Part shown: positions 34,101 through 43,580 of the stretch, piece by piece
How positions within the stretch are numbered: position 1 is the stretch's first letter
Layout of the letters: the number at the start of each line of letters is the position of its first letter
Notes under the pieces: generated by a model
The model's input: only the letters and a program-made list of their open reading frames with translations
Databases searched by the model: none
What the model was told of the DNA's origin: nothing
NCBI RefSeq assembly: GCF_012849555.1
Contig: NZ_CP051686.1
Location: 1-64,000 of the forward strand
DNA from: Massilia forsythiae
GTDB taxonomy: Bacteria > Pseudomonadota > Gammaproteobacteria > Burkholderiales > Burkholderiaceae_D
Length of the DNA: 64,000 bases
Reading direction: 5' to 3'
Position numbers and translations under genes: made by a program

Positions 34101-35084
34101 TCAAGGCTGGTCGAGGTGGCAAGCCGAGAAATGCGTGGGCGCTATCTCGCGAAGCGCCGGCACCTGTTCGAGACAACGCGCATGGGCATGCCGGCAGCGC
34201 GGCGCGAAGGCGCACCCTTCCCGACTTGCCTCCGCCACGCCCGCTATGGCCGGGTTTGCCGTCCCGGAACGCGTCGCTATGCGCTCCGGCAGCGAATCGA
34301 GCAATAACTGAGTGTAGGGATGCCTTCCATGCTCGATCAACAGAGCAACCGATCCCGTCTCAACGACGCGGCCACGATACATGATCAGGACGCGATCGCA
34401 TAAATGACGCACGACACGGACGTCGTGACTGATGAAGAAATAGCCCAATCCGAGTTGGCGACGCAGTCCTTGGAACAGGTTCAGGATTTGTGCCTGCACC
34501 GACACGTCCAGCGCGGCCACGGCCTCGTCGCAGATGAGCAGGTCCGGCCCGAGCGCGAGCGCCCGCGCGATCGCCACGCGCGCGCGCTGCCCGCCCGATA
34601 ACTGATGCGGGTAGGCCGAAATCGCGGCACGCGGGAGGCCGACCGCGTCCAGGTACTGCTCGACGAACGCGCGGCGGTTTGCCGGCAGCGCCAAGCGATG
34701 CGCCAGCGCGGCCTCGCCGATAAGGTCTAGCACGCGCATGCGGGGGTTCAGCGACGCATGGGTATCCTGGAAAATCATCTGCATTCCCAAGGGCCGCATT
34801 TGCCCGGGTTGGAGCGCCAGCCCTTTCCAGGTGCGGCTGCCGGACGAAGCCTGGAGCATCCCGATCGCCACCCGCGCCAGGGTGGACTTACCGCTGCCGG
34901 ATTCGCCGACCAAGCCGACCGCCTCGCCGGCGTGGATGGACAAGGACACGCCGTCCAGCGCCGGCGGCGCCACGGCCTGCGCGCGCCCCAGCCAGGCCGC
35001 CATGCGCCCAGGCGGGCGCCCACCGAAGGATTTCCGGATGTCGCGCAGTTCCAGGAGCGGACTGCTCGTTTCGCACGGGTTCAC
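34101..35084 (-). CDS. Peptide/oligopeptide ABC importer, ATPase (DppF/OppF type)
   Basis: I start at GTG 35084 (VNPCETSSPLLELRDIRKSF), which overlaps the stop of the preceding ATPase gene (GTGA), giving 327 residues. ATPase motifs: Walker A GLVGESGSGKST, Q-loop MIFQDTHASLNPR, signature PHQLSGGQRARVAIARAL, Walker B PDLLICDEAVAALD, and H-loop ISHD. The C-terminal oligopeptide domain has the Cys pattern GCAFAPRCRHAHARC, typical of Dpp/Opp ATPases with an iron-sulfur-like or structural cluster. It energises uptake together with the 35081-36076 ATPase. Confidence 0.93.
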   Translation of the reverse strand: MNPCETSSPLLELRDIRKSFGGRPPGRMAAWLGRAQAVAPPALDGVSLSIHAGEAVGLVGESGSGKSTLARVAIGMLQASSGSRTWKGLALQPGQMRPLGMQMIFQDTHASLNPRMRVLDLIGEAALAHRLALPANRRAFVEQYLDAVGLPRAAISAYPHQLSGGQRARVAIARALALGPDLLICDEAVAALDVSVQAQILNLFQGLRRQLGLGYFFISHDVRVVRHLCDRVLIMYRGRVVETGSVALLIEHGRHPYTQLLLDSLPERIATRSGTANPAIAGVAEASREGCAFAPRCRHAHARCLEQVPALREIAPTHFSACHLDQP

Positions 35085-36076
35085 GCGGCCTCTTGGACGG
35101 AAAGCGGATGGAAGCAGCGCACCGCGTGGCCGTGCCATGCGCTCGTGCCGGGCACCGCGTTGCACCGCTCGGAAGCGTAGTCGCAACGCGTACGAAATCC
35201 GCAGCCGGACGGTATCTCGTGCGCCAGCGGCATGCGGCCGCGAATCTGCAGCAGGTCCAGGCCATGGCGTTGCCTGCTTGGCATACAGGCAAGCAAGGCG
35301 ACGGTGTAGGGATGGCGCGGCTGTCCCAGCACTTGCGCCGCCGTGCCGTTTTCGACCAGGCGTCCGGCATACATGACGCCGATCTTGTCGGCGATCGCCG
35401 CCACCAGCTCCAGGTCGTGCGATACCCAGATCAGGGCGGTGCCGTCTTCCCGGCACAGGCGTCGCACCTCGGCGACGATATGGGCTTGCGTGGTTGCGTC
35501 CAGCGCCGTGGTCGGCTCGTCGCAGATGATCAGGTCCGGCTTGTTGATCAAGGCCAGCGCAATCGCGACGCGCTGGCGCATGCCGCCAGACAGTTGATGA
35601 GGGTACTCTTTGAGGCGCCGGCCGGGATCTGGCAGACCGACGCGGGCAAGCGCCTCGGCAGCCATCCGCAATGACTCCGTCCGTCCCACCCGCGCGTGGG
35701 CTTGGACCGCCTCGACCATCTGGGTGTCGATCCGCAACACCGGATTGAGCGTCATCATCGGATCCTGGAACACCATCGCAATGCGGTTGCCGCGCATCTC
35801 GCGCATGCGTGCGGGCGCCAGCGCGAGCAGGTCACGTCCGCCCAGCACGGCGGCGCCGGACACCTCATGGCCGTCCACGCCCACCAGTCCCATCAAGGCA
35901 TAGCCGGTCATCGATTTGCCGGAGCCCGATTCGCCGACGATCCCCATGCACTGGCCGCGCCCGACCTCGAACGAGACCCGGTCGACGACCGTCACTTTGC
36001 CCGCTCGGCCCGGCAGGCGGACCGACAGGTCGGTCACGGCCAGCACGCTCCCGCTCACGTCCGCGTCACCTGCCAC
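35081..36076 (-). CDS. Peptide/oligopeptide ABC importer, ATPase (DppD/OppD type)
   Basis: A 331-residue protein with Walker A GIVGESGSGKSMTGYAL, Q-loop MVFQDPMMTLNP, signature YPHQLSGGMRQRVAIALAL and Walker B PDLIICDEPTTALD. The C-terminal block IPSGCGFRTRCDYASERC is the oligopeptide-specific motif. Its start lies inside the end of the permease gene (11-bp overlap) and its stop overlaps the next ATPase, so translation is tightly coupled. Confidence 0.94.
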   Translation of the reverse strand: MAGDADVSGSVLAVTDLSVRLPGRAGKVTVVDRVSFEVGRGQCMGIVGESGSGKSMTGYALMGLVGVDGHEVSGAAVLGGRDLLALAPARMREMRGNRIAMVFQDPMMTLNPVLRIDTQMVEAVQAHARVGRTESLRMAAEALARVGLPDPGRRLKEYPHQLSGGMRQRVAIALALINKPDLIICDEPTTALDATTQAHIVAEVRRLCREDGTALIWVSHDLELVAAIADKIGVMYAGRLVENGTAAQVLGQPRHPYTVALLACMPSRQRHGLDLLQIRGRMPLAHEIPSGCGFRTRCDYASERCNAVPGTSAWHGHAVRCFHPLSVQEAA

Positions 36077-36995
36077 GCTGGCCTCGCGCGCGCGGGTCGA
36101 ACAGGTCGTGCACGTGATCGGCCACCAGGTGGATGGAGACGATCAGCAGCAGCAGCGCCAAGCCGGGGAAATAAGATATCCAATAACTGCCCGACAACAA
36201 ATATTCGAAGCCATTCGCGATCAGCAGCCCGAGTGACGGTTCCGTGACGGGCATGCCCACGCCGAGGAAGGACAATGTGGCTTCGAGCGATATCGCGGAC
36301 GCCATCTGCACCGTCGCCACCACGATTATCGGCGGTAGGCAGTTCGGCAGCAGATGACGGAACAGGATGCGCCAGTGCGGCAGTCCAAGGACGGCGGCGG
36401 CATGCATGTAGTCCTTGGCGCACTCGCCAAGCGCTACCCCGCGGATGGTGCGCGCATAATAGGCCCACTGGACTGTAGCCAGCGCCAGCACGATGCGGCC
36501 GGCTCCCGGTCCCCCTAGGGCAAGCAACACCAACGCCACCAGGATCGGCGGAAACGACAACTGCAGGTCGGCGATACGCATCACCAAGCCACCCCATGCG
36601 CCCTTGCCGTAGCCCGCCAGCAGGCCCAATGGCAAGCCGACCAGCAGGGCCAGGGCTGTACTGGCCGTCCCCACGAACAAGGAAATGCGCAACCCGTACA
36701 GGATCGCCGACAGCATGTCGCGTCCCTGCCCGTCCGTGCCCAGCATGAATCGCTGCCCATCCGCGCCGAGCGCCCCCGCCGCCACGCGCGCGTTCATGAG
36801 GTCGAGCTGAGCCAAGTCGTACGGATTCTGCGAGGCGAGCCATGGCGCTCCCAGTGCCGCAACGACCAGCAACGCCAGCAGCAGCACGCCGGCGCCGCCG
36901 CGCATGCCCACGCCAGCTTGCCGCAACGCGTGCCAGCCAAAGCGCGACAGCGCGCCCAGTTTATGCGGCGCGGGAAGGGGCGGCAGGATTTTCAT
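36066..36995 (-). CDS. Peptide/oligopeptide ABC importer, permease (DppC/OppC type)
   Basis: A 309-residue inner-membrane protein. It has a hydrophilic start, a first helix (GVLLLALLVVAALGAPWLA), the periplasmic HLGTDGQGRDMLS-like block (MLGTDGQGRDMLSAILYGLR) that marks DppC, and about five further helices. The EAA loop reads YMHAAAVLGLPHWRILFRHL. It pairs with the 36992-37969 permease, overlapping its stop by 4 bp. Confidence 0.94.
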   Translation of the reverse strand: MKILPPLPAPHKLGALSRFGWHALRQAGVGMRGGAGVLLLALLVVAALGAPWLASQNPYDLAQLDLMNARVAAGALGADGQRFMLGTDGQGRDMLSAILYGLRISLFVGTASTALALLVGLPLGLLAGYGKGAWGGLVMRIADLQLSFPPILVALVLLALGGPGAGRIVLALATVQWAYYARTIRGVALGECAKDYMHAAAVLGLPHWRILFRHLLPNCLPPIIVVATVQMASAISLEATLSFLGVGMPVTEPSLGLLIANGFEYLLSGSYWISYFPGLALLLLIVSIHLVADHVHDLFDPRARGQRGR

Positions 36996-37969
36996 GGGAC
37001 GGTCGAGCGCATGCGAATGCGGGGATCGAGTATTGAGTAAGCAATCTCGATCAGCAGGTTGATGACAATGAAAAGCGCCAGAATGAACATCAGGTAGGCA
37101 ACCACCACGGGCCGGTCGAGTATGCGGATCGAATCGATGATAAGCTTTCCCATTCCCGGCCAGGAAAACACCGATTCCGTGACGATAGCGAAGGCCACTA
37201 GCGAGCCGAACTGCAGGCCGATCACGGTTAGAACCGGGTTCATGATGTTCTTGAGGGCGTGCACGCCAACGACACGCCGCTCACGCAAGCCCTTGGCGCG
37301 AGCGAAGCGAATATAGTCGAGCGGCAGTACCTCACGGGTCGTGGCCCGCACTAGGCGGATCACCAGCGCCACGTTGAACAAGGCCAGGTTCGCAGCCGGC
37401 AACGCCAGGTGCCGCAGGCCATCGAGGGTGACGAAGCTGAACGGCACCCCGAACAACGCGCGCGTGGCACCCCGCCCGCTTGCCGGCAGCCATCCGAGCC
37501 AGACCGACAGCACCATGATCAGCATCAGCCCGACCCAGAACGTCGGCAGCGAGTTGCCCAGCACCGCCACCAGCGAGATTACGCGGTCGGGCCAGCGATT
37601 GGCGTGTAGGCCGGCGTACATTCCCAGCGGAATCCCGATCGCCAGCGCCAACAGCATCGCCGACAGTGCCAGTTCGAGGGTGGCCGGCAGGCGCTCCAGT
37701 ATCAACTGCAACGCCGGGATGCCGTATACGAAGGAACGCCCGAGATCGCCCCTGAACAGATTGTGCAGGAAGCGCAGGTATTGCGCCGGCAGCGGCTGGT
37801 CGAGTCCCATTTCCGCCGCAATGCGGGCCCGTTCGAGCTGAGTCGCGTCGGGCGGCGCCAGCAATGCCACTGGATCGCCGATCGCATACAGCGCCACGAA
37901 TACTATCAGCGACAGCGTGACGATCATGAACGCGCTCAGCACCAGCCGGCGCACGAGGAAGGCAAGCAA
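36992..37969 (-). CDS. Peptide/oligopeptide ABC importer, permease (DppB/OppB type)
   Basis: A 325-residue inner-membrane protein with the typical start LVRRLVLSAFMIVTLSLIVF, the DppB block PLPAQYLRFLHNLFRGDLGR and six helices. The EAA loop reads IRFARAKGLRERRVVGVHALKN, followed by VTESVFSWPGMGKL. It forms the translocation pore with the DppC-type partner. It starts 25 bp after the binding-protein gene. Confidence 0.94.
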   Translation of the reverse strand: MLAFLVRRLVLSAFMIVTLSLIVFVALYAIGDPVALLAPPDATQLERARIAAEMGLDQPLPAQYLRFLHNLFRGDLGRSFVYGIPALQLILERLPATLELALSAMLLALAIGIPLGMYAGLHANRWPDRVISLVAVLGNSLPTFWVGLMLIMVLSVWLGWLPASGRGATRALFGVPFSFVTLDGLRHLALPAANLALFNVALVIRLVRATTREVLPLDYIRFARAKGLRERRVVGVHALKNIMNPVLTVIGLQFGSLVAFAIVTESVFSWPGMGKLIIDSIRILDRPVVVAYLMFILALFIVINLLIEIAYSILDPRIRMRSTVP

Positions 37970-37994
37970 GATGGTTTTTCAGCGACGGGGCCGC

Positions 37995-39584
37995 TCAGTC
38001 GGCGGTGAATTCGTGGGCATGGGTACGTTCGTCGGTTCGCGGTACATAATGGATTCCCTTTTTCATCGCCCACGTGGCCACTTGCAGGTGGATCGGTACC
38101 AACGCCGCATCCTGGGTCACCAGTGCGGTCGCCTGTTGCAGCAGCGTGCTGCGCTGCCGGTCGTCGCCCGTCGTCAAAGCCTGCTTGAGCAGCGCGTCGA
38201 CGCGGGGGTTGCAGTAGTTTAGCCAGTTGAAGGGGCCGAAGCCGGTCGCCGCATCCGGGCAGGCAGCCAATGCCCGCAAGGGCGACGAGGCTTCGCCGGT
38301 CTGGGCACCCCAGCCGAGCAGTCCGAACGAAAAATCACCCTTGCTGCCGCGCGCGGAGTAGACCGACATCGGCATGCTTTCCACGCGCGCAGCAATGCTG
38401 ACCCGGCCGAGCATCTGGGCAATCGCCTGCGCCACCTTGTCGTCGTTGACGTAGCGGTTGTTGGGAGTATGCAGCGTGATGCCGAATCCATCCGGGTAGC
38501 CGGCCTGCGCCAACAGTCGCTTCGACAGCGCCGGATTGTAGGCCGGCACCGGCAGCGCCGGGTCATAGCCGAACAGCTTGGACGGCACCAGGTTACCGGT
38601 GGGCTGTCCCAGCCCGTCCATGATCTTATCGCTGATGGCCTGGCGGTCGATCGCATGTGAGATCGCCTCGCGCACTCGCCTGTCCTTGAGCGGGTTGGCG
38701 GCCAGGGGCTTGCCCGCCTTGTCGGTCACGTATGGCGAGCGGTCGCGCGCGGCGTCCAGGTAAAGGAAGATCAGGCGGTACGACACCTTGCTCGCCAGCG
38801 TGAGGTTCGGCTGCGTGCGCAAGCGCGCCAAGTCGGCTGGCGGTACGTTGTCCAGGGCCTGCACGTCGCCCGCCAGTAGCGCGGCCAGGCGCGCCGCGTT
38901 GTTCGGGATAAAGCGCAAGGTCACCTTGCTCCACGCCGGACGCGGTCCCCAATAAGCGTCGAAACGGGCCAGCTCGACGCGATCGTCGCGCACGAAGCGT
39001 TCGAACTTGTACGGACCGGTGCCGACTAGCCCTTTCCCGTTCGAAAAATCCTCACTCGCCAGGCCGTTGGTCGCGCGTTTCGACAGGATTGCGATGGCGG
39101 CAAGGTCCGACAACAAAAGCGGATAAGGCTGCCCGGTGGTCAGCTGGATCGTATGCGTGCCGACCGCGCGGGCGCTGACGATAGCCTTGGTATAGACCGC
39201 GAAGTTACCGGGACTGCCGACGATCGTGGCGGGCCGCTGCAGCGACCACAACACGTCTTCCGTCGTCAGCAGGCTGCCATCGTGAAAGCGCACGTCAGGC
39301 CGCAATTCGAATTCCCAGGTCAGCTTGTCGACCATTTTCCACGACTTCGCCAGCCCGGGCACCGGCTGAACATCCGGATTCATCTTGACCAGTGATTCGA
39401 AGATATGTTCGGCCAGGTTCAGGTTGGGCGAAATATTGTAAAAGTGCGGGTCGAGCGAGGTCGGCGCAGCGCTCAGCGCGAGCTTCAGTTCGCCCTGCTG
39501 GGCCATGGCGGGTGGCCCCAACGCGATCGCGCAGGCGATCGACACGGCGCGCAAGGCGTGAAATAAACGATGGTATCTAGTCAT
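37995..39584 (-). CDS. Peptide-type solute-binding protein (family 5, DppA/OppA type)
   Basis: A 529-residue protein with a signal peptide (MTRYHRLFHALRAVSIACAI ending at AMA-QQ). SBP family 5 markers are ALSAAPTSLDPHFYNISPNL, the conserved LTWEFELRPDVRFHDGSLLT block, GTGPYKFERFVRDDRVEL, and RVREAISHAIDRQAI. It captures peptides or similar ligands in the periplasm for the DppBCDF-type complex. There is no lipobox. The ligand cannot be told from sequence; di- and tripeptides, heme or glutathione are all possible for this family. The neighbouring GST gene makes glutathione worth testing. Confidence 0.93.
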   Translation of the reverse strand: MTRYHRLFHALRAVSIACAIALGPPAMAQQGELKLALSAAPTSLDPHFYNISPNLNLAEHIFESLVKMNPDVQPVPGLAKSWKMVDKLTWEFELRPDVRFHDGSLLTTEDVLWSLQRPATIVGSPGNFAVYTKAIVSARAVGTHTIQLTTGQPYPLLLSDLAAIAILSKRATNGLASEDFSNGKGLVGTGPYKFERFVRDDRVELARFDAYWGPRPAWSKVTLRFIPNNAARLAALLAGDVQALDNVPPADLARLRTQPNLTLASKVSYRLIFLYLDAARDRSPYVTDKAGKPLAANPLKDRRVREAISHAIDRQAISDKIMDGLGQPTGNLVPSKLFGYDPALPVPAYNPALSKRLLAQAGYPDGFGITLHTPNNRYVNDDKVAQAIAQMLGRVSIAARVESMPMSVYSARGSKGDFSFGLLGWGAQTGEASSPLRALAACPDAATGFGPFNWLNYCNPRVDALLKQALTTGDDRQRSTLLQQATALVTQDAALVPIHLQVATWAMKKGIHYVPRTDERTHAHEFTAD

Positions 39585-39593
39585 GCTTTCTGC

Positions 39594-40214
39594 TCAAGGC
39601 TCTCCGTTGCGGCCGAACGCGAGAAAACCGGGACGTACGCTTAACCGTTCGTAATAGTCGGCCACGGCCGGGTACACCGGCCGCTCCATCGGGGTCAACA
39701 TCCAACGGTTGACGGACAGGCCGAGCACCACGTCGGCAAGGGAAAACCGGTCGCCGGCGACGTAGCGGCTGGTCGCCAGTTGCTGGTCGAGGAGCCCGAT
39801 GTGCAGGTTCCAGTTGGCGACGCTGGCCTGGATCTGGTCCGGATCCCGGTACGCCGGGCTGGCGCGCACCAGTCCCATGAAGGCGTAGCGCCAGGCATTG
39901 TTCAGATCGGTGGCTTGCCAGTCCATCCATTGCTCGACACGCGCCTGCGCCTGTGGTTCGGCCGGCAGCAAACGCCCATCGCCGGCCTTGTTGCACAGAT
40001 AGCGGCAGATCGAATTCGACTCCCACAGCACGAAATCGCCGTCGACAATCACCGGCACCTGTGCGTTCGGATTGAGTGCGAGGAAGCTGGCCTGCGAGGT
40101 GGACTGGAAGCCGGCGCCCCAATCTTCGCGGTCGAACGCGATGTCCAGTTCCGCGCAAGTCCACAACACTTTGCGGACATTGATCGACGTGGCTTTCCCT
40201 AAGATTTTCAGCAT
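39594..40214 (-). CDS. Glutathione S-transferase
   Basis: A 206-residue GST of normal length. The N-terminal thioredoxin-like domain shows LKILGKATSINVRKVLWTCA, NPNAQVPVIVDGDFVLWESN (cis-Pro) and SICRYL. The C-terminal helical domain has RYVAGDRFSLADVVLGLSVN, with the N-capping box Asp. It conjugates or reduces small electrophiles using glutathione in the cytoplasm. It ends 9 bp before the start of the binding-protein gene, so it is the first gene of the importer operon. This pairing suggests uptake and processing of glutathione-linked or peptide substrates. Confidence 0.9.
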   Translation of the reverse strand: MLKILGKATSINVRKVLWTCAELDIAFDREDWGAGFQSTSQASFLALNPNAQVPVIVDGDFVLWESNSICRYLCNKAGDGRLLPAEPQAQARVEQWMDWQATDLNNAWRYAFMGLVRASPAYRDPDQIQASVANWNLHIGLLDQQLATSRYVAGDRFSLADVVLGLSVNRWMLTPMERPVYPAVADYYERLSVRPGFLAFGRNGEP

Positions 40215-40388
40215 GAGCGCTCTGGTTAAGAATGACGAGGTGCGGACCGTGATGGCCGGATTGCTGCATGTTACATACGAGCATCAACCTTGTGCAAGAT
40301 CAAGCCGGGAATAACGCGTCGCAAACTGTTATTTTTGCCAACCATGACAGTTGCGTGGGTGTCCGTACGCATTTCCCGCCCACGTGGC

Positions 40389-41171
40389 TCACGGCTGGGG
40401 CGCGGCCGAATAGCCCGGCGCCAGCGCGGCCAGTACCATACCGTCCCGCACCGTCAGCCGGACCCGGGTACCCGGCAGCGCGTGCGCCGCGGCGGCGTCG
40501 GGTGCAGGTCCAATGTCGATGCGGCCGGCGTCGACGTCGATCGCGCTTACCAGCGCCTCCCCAAAGTCGACGAACCTGCGCACGACGCGGTAGACCGCCT
40601 TGTAGTAGGCTTCCTTCGCCGCGAACAGCGCGGTCGCTGCCACGTTCGGGTCCGGGCATGCCGCCACCAGCCCGGCTTCATCCTCGCACATGCACAAGCG
40701 CTGGATGTCGCGCCGGGTGCGGTCGTCGACGATGTGTTCGGCATCGATACCGATGTCGTAGCGTCCCTGGCGCGCGGCGACGACGGCGAACGCCCGGTTG
40801 CCGGTGTGCGAGATGGAACCGCTGAAGCCCTCAGGCCACAGTGCCTCACCCCCGTCCCCTCGTCCGACACCGCCGTCCAGGCGCAGTCCGCAGGCCGCTA
40901 GCGCGCGCTCGGCGCACAGCCGTCCTGCGAGATAGGACAGCTGGCGGGGCCGTACGGCGTTGACCGGCATGCCGGGCAGGCCGTCGAGCGGCGTACCGGC
41001 CAGGATACAGTCCAGGTGGTCAAGCGCGAGCCCGGCCTGCGCCGTGGCGACGTCAAGACGGAAACACGAGTCGATCGCCGCTTCCGGCAGGCAGCGCGCG
41101 ACGCGCGGCAGGCGAGCGGCCAGCCAGGTGCTCAACAGCGGCGCCACCTCACGCCTGCCGCGCGGGTGCAT
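40389..41171 (-). CDS. 4'-phosphopantetheinyl transferase (EntD/Sfp type)
   Basis: I start at MHPRGRREVAPLLS (ATG 41171, GGGA about 10 bases upstream), giving 260 residues. Family motifs: GFSGSISHTGNRAFAV, the Mg-binding IGIDAEHIVDD, and the catalytic LFAAKEAYYKAVYRVV. It transfers phosphopantetheine from CoA to the carrier-protein Ser residues of the ligase-ACP and NRPS in this cluster. It is the last gene of the minus-strand operon and its start overlaps the aminotransferase end. A PPTase encoded inside the cluster supports the view that the pathway is self-contained. Confidence 0.92.
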   Translation of the reverse strand: MHPRGRREVAPLLSTWLAARLPRVARCLPEAAIDSCFRLDVATAQAGLALDHLDCILAGTPLDGLPGMPVNAVRPRQLSYLAGRLCAERALAACGLRLDGGVGRGDGGEALWPEGFSGSISHTGNRAFAVVAARQGRYDIGIDAEHIVDDRTRRDIQRLCMCEDEAGLVAACPDPNVAATALFAAKEAYYKAVYRVVRRFVDFGEALVSAIDVDAGRIDIGPAPDAAAAHALPGTRVRLTVRDGMVLAALAPGYSAAPQP

Positions 41172-42263
41172 TCGGTCGATTCCCGGGCGCTGACGCAATA
41201 GGCGGCGTCAGGCCTTTTTCAAGTTCCGCGATCGCGGCCGGCAGGGCATGGCGCATGCTCGAACCGAGCGCATGTAGGGTGCGGAACAGGTTGTGCGCAC
41301 AGCTCTGCTCGCCCACCTGTCCGATGCGCACGATGTTCAGGTCGAACGCGCCCGAGGTCTCGACGCGATGCGCGCACCACATGTGGCCGCGCACCGCGTC
41401 GGCCGCCCCCCCTCGGGTATGCGGACGCCGACCACGGAATTCAGGCGCGCCGGTTGCGGCACCAGCAATTCGAGCCCCATCGCCTCGATGCCGCGCTGTA
41501 GCGCCCTGGAGCAGATCCGGTGACGCTCGAACCGATGCTCCAGCGTTTCCTCGCAAACCAGGCGCAAGGCTTCATGCAGCGCGAGAATGCCCGAGACGGG
41601 CGCCGTGTAGTGATAGGACTTGCGATTCCAGAACCGGTCCGCCAGCAGCGCGTCGAGGCACCAGTGCGCCATCTTGTGCCGGCACGCTTCGATCCGGTCC
41701 CAGGCTGCGTCGGAGAAGGCGAGCAGCGATACGCCGGGGATCGACGACAAACCTTTCTGACCACCGGTGATGACGGCGTCCACCTTCCAGCTATCCATCT
41801 CGAACGGCATGGTGCTCAGCGTGCACACCGCGTCCACCACCGAGAGGCAGACCACTTCGCCGCCGACGCGCGAGGCCATCTCGGCCATGCGCCGGCTGAA
41901 ATAGCTGTTGCAGAAGGACAGCACGCGGTCGCCCGGCGCGACCAGGTTTGCGATCGCCATCTCCATCGCGGCCGATCCGGGTCCGGCAACGCCGAGCACG
42001 TGGCTAGACCTGGTCACGTAGCGGCCCATCGCTTTGACCTGTTCGATCACCGTGTTCATCGTGTCGCCCAGGTGATTGATCACGACCGAGTGCGCATGCG
42101 CCACCTTGTGCGGAATCGGTACGGGTCCCGCCCCCATCATGAGCAGGAGCTTCTGCCGAAGGATGATATCCAGCGAGGTGACGTTCGGCGGCTGCAGATG
42201 TTCTATAGGTGCGTAGGGGTCCGGATGGGCGGTCGGTGGTTGAAGGTTAGCGGAGCACGACAT
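41149..42263 (-). CDS. Class V PLP aminotransferase (alanine-glyoxylate type), with a frameshift at a C7 run
   Basis: I start at MSCSANLQPPTAHPDPYAPI (ATG 42263). Family blocks: RQKLLLMMGAGPVPIPHKVA, HLGDTMNTVIEQVKAMGRYV, the Gly-rich VAGPGSAAMEMAIANLV and the PLP-Lys block VDAVITGGQKGLSSIPG. After SVVGVRIPEGG the frame breaks at a run of seven C (41406-41412 on the plus strand). The rest continues in the next frame as GHMWCAHRVETSGAFDLNIV and RIGQVGEQSCAHNLFRTLHA, to a stop at 41149. Joined it is about 371 residues, the family length. Either the run has a real indel or sequencing error, or it switches by slippage. In the pathway it could make an amino-acid or aldehyde precursor. Confidence 0.82.
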
Positions 42264-43521
42264 CGTTGTTGCAATCCTCTCCAATCCACGTGCCGTTGAC
42301 CCTCGCCCCGCTGCGCACCTTGCGGGCGTTTTCGAGCGCCTCGGCATACGAATCGCCGTAGACCATGAAGGTGGCGACGTGGTCGCCCTGGTAATTCGTC
42401 GACGCGAGCACCGATCCGGCGTCTTTGAGCAAGCGGGAATTGAGGACCAGGCCGCGATCCAAGTCGATACCCTCCAATACCGCCGTACCCGGGGGCGCCA
42501 GCAGCTGCTGCATGCAGGCATAACCCTTGCAGATGAAATCGACCCGCGCCGGTTCGCGGCCGCAGGCGACATCGACCAGCAACTCGTCAACCGCCGCGCC
42601 GAACGCATGGTTCATCATCAGCAGGATGTCCGAGCCGCCGAAACGCACGTTCAACTCGACGAGCTCCACCACGCCTTCCCTGGACACCATCAGTTCGGCA
42701 TGGGTCATACCGTGCACCAGCCCCAGGGCCGCGTGGATCGCGCCGATCTTGCTCTCGATGTCGGCGCGCAGCGGGTGGTCATATGGGAAGGTGGCGCCCA
42801 TCTCCACGCTCGGGTCGCGCGCCAGCACGGTACGTGAGGTGAGCCCGAGGGCGCGGTAGCGCCCATCCTGGACCCAGCCTTCCAGCGACATCAGCTCGCC
42901 TTTAGCCTCCTCTTCCAGAAACAGGTCGCCACCGCGCCGCAAATGCTGGCGCAGGATGGGCCGGCAGCTCAGGGCTTCTTCGTCCCATTCGCGCAGCCCC
43001 CTGGCCACGTCCTCGAGGCCGGCGCATTTGGTCACGTGTACGCTGCCCCCGCCGGTTATCGGTTTGAGATAGGCGGTCCTGTCCTCGAACGGCCAGGTCG
43101 CGCCGGCCGTGACCTCCCGTGGATTGGCGTCGCCAAGGCGCGACAGGCCGGTCTCGCGCAGCCGCCGGCGTACCCAGCGCTTGTCGAGCAGCCTCTCGAT
43201 CGCCGCGCGTCCATGCGACGGCAGGCCCAGCTGCTCGCGCAGGGTAGCCTCCACCAGCAGGACGGTCTCGACCGCCGCATAGGTACCGCTCACGGCGCGC
43301 CCGTCGAGGTGGCTATGGATGCTCTGCAGCGCCGCTTCCTCGTCGAGCCAGGAACCGATCCGGTGGAATTCGCCGATCGCGTCGAAGCCCTTGGTGTAGC
43401 CGCCGCCGACGGCAAGCGGCGCCGCGTGGAAGACCACCACGTGCAAGCCGCGCGCGGCGGCGGTTTCGATCACCTTGTACACATGGTTGACCGGTTCGAG
43501 AACGACAAAACACGTCTGCAT
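42247..43521 (-). CDS. ATP-grasp domain ligase
   Basis: A 424-residue protein with the layout of carboxylate-amine ligases. A pre-ATP-grasp Rossmann part (MQTCFVVLEPVNHVYKVIET, VETVLLVEATLREQLGL) comes first. The central region has LLDKRWVRRRLRETGLSRLG and YLKPITGGGSVHV (ATP-binding Lys and Gly loop). The metal-binding end is MTHAELMVSREGVVELVELN followed by VRFGGSD. Family members such as L-amino-acid ligases join an amino acid to another amine using ATP. In this cluster it may add a residue to the NRPS product or make a dipeptide building block. Its stop overlaps the aminotransferase start by 17 bp, so the two are translated together. Confidence 0.85.
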   Translation of the reverse strand: MQTCFVVLEPVNHVYKVIETAAARGLHVVVFHAAPLAVGGGYTKGFDAIGEFHRIGSWLDEEAALQSIHSHLDGRAVSGTYAAVETVLLVEATLREQLGLPSHGRAAIERLLDKRWVRRRLRETGLSRLGDANPREVTAGATWPFEDRTAYLKPITGGGSVHVTKCAGLEDVARGLREWDEEALSCRPILRQHLRRGGDLFLEEEAKGELMSLEGWVQDGRYRALGLTSRTVLARDPSVEMGATFPYDHPLRADIESKIGAIHAALGLVHGMTHAELMVSREGVVELVELNVRFGGSDILLMMNHAFGAAVDELLVDVACGREPARVDFICKGYACMQQLLAPPGTAVLEGIDLDRGLVLNSRLLKDAGSVLASTNYQGDHVATFMVYGDSYAEALENARKVRSGARVNGTWIGEDCNNDVVLR

Positions 43522-43580
43522 GATTGAATTACTCCTTATATTGATGCTGCTTCGCTGTCAGCGCCGACACCGTGGCGACC

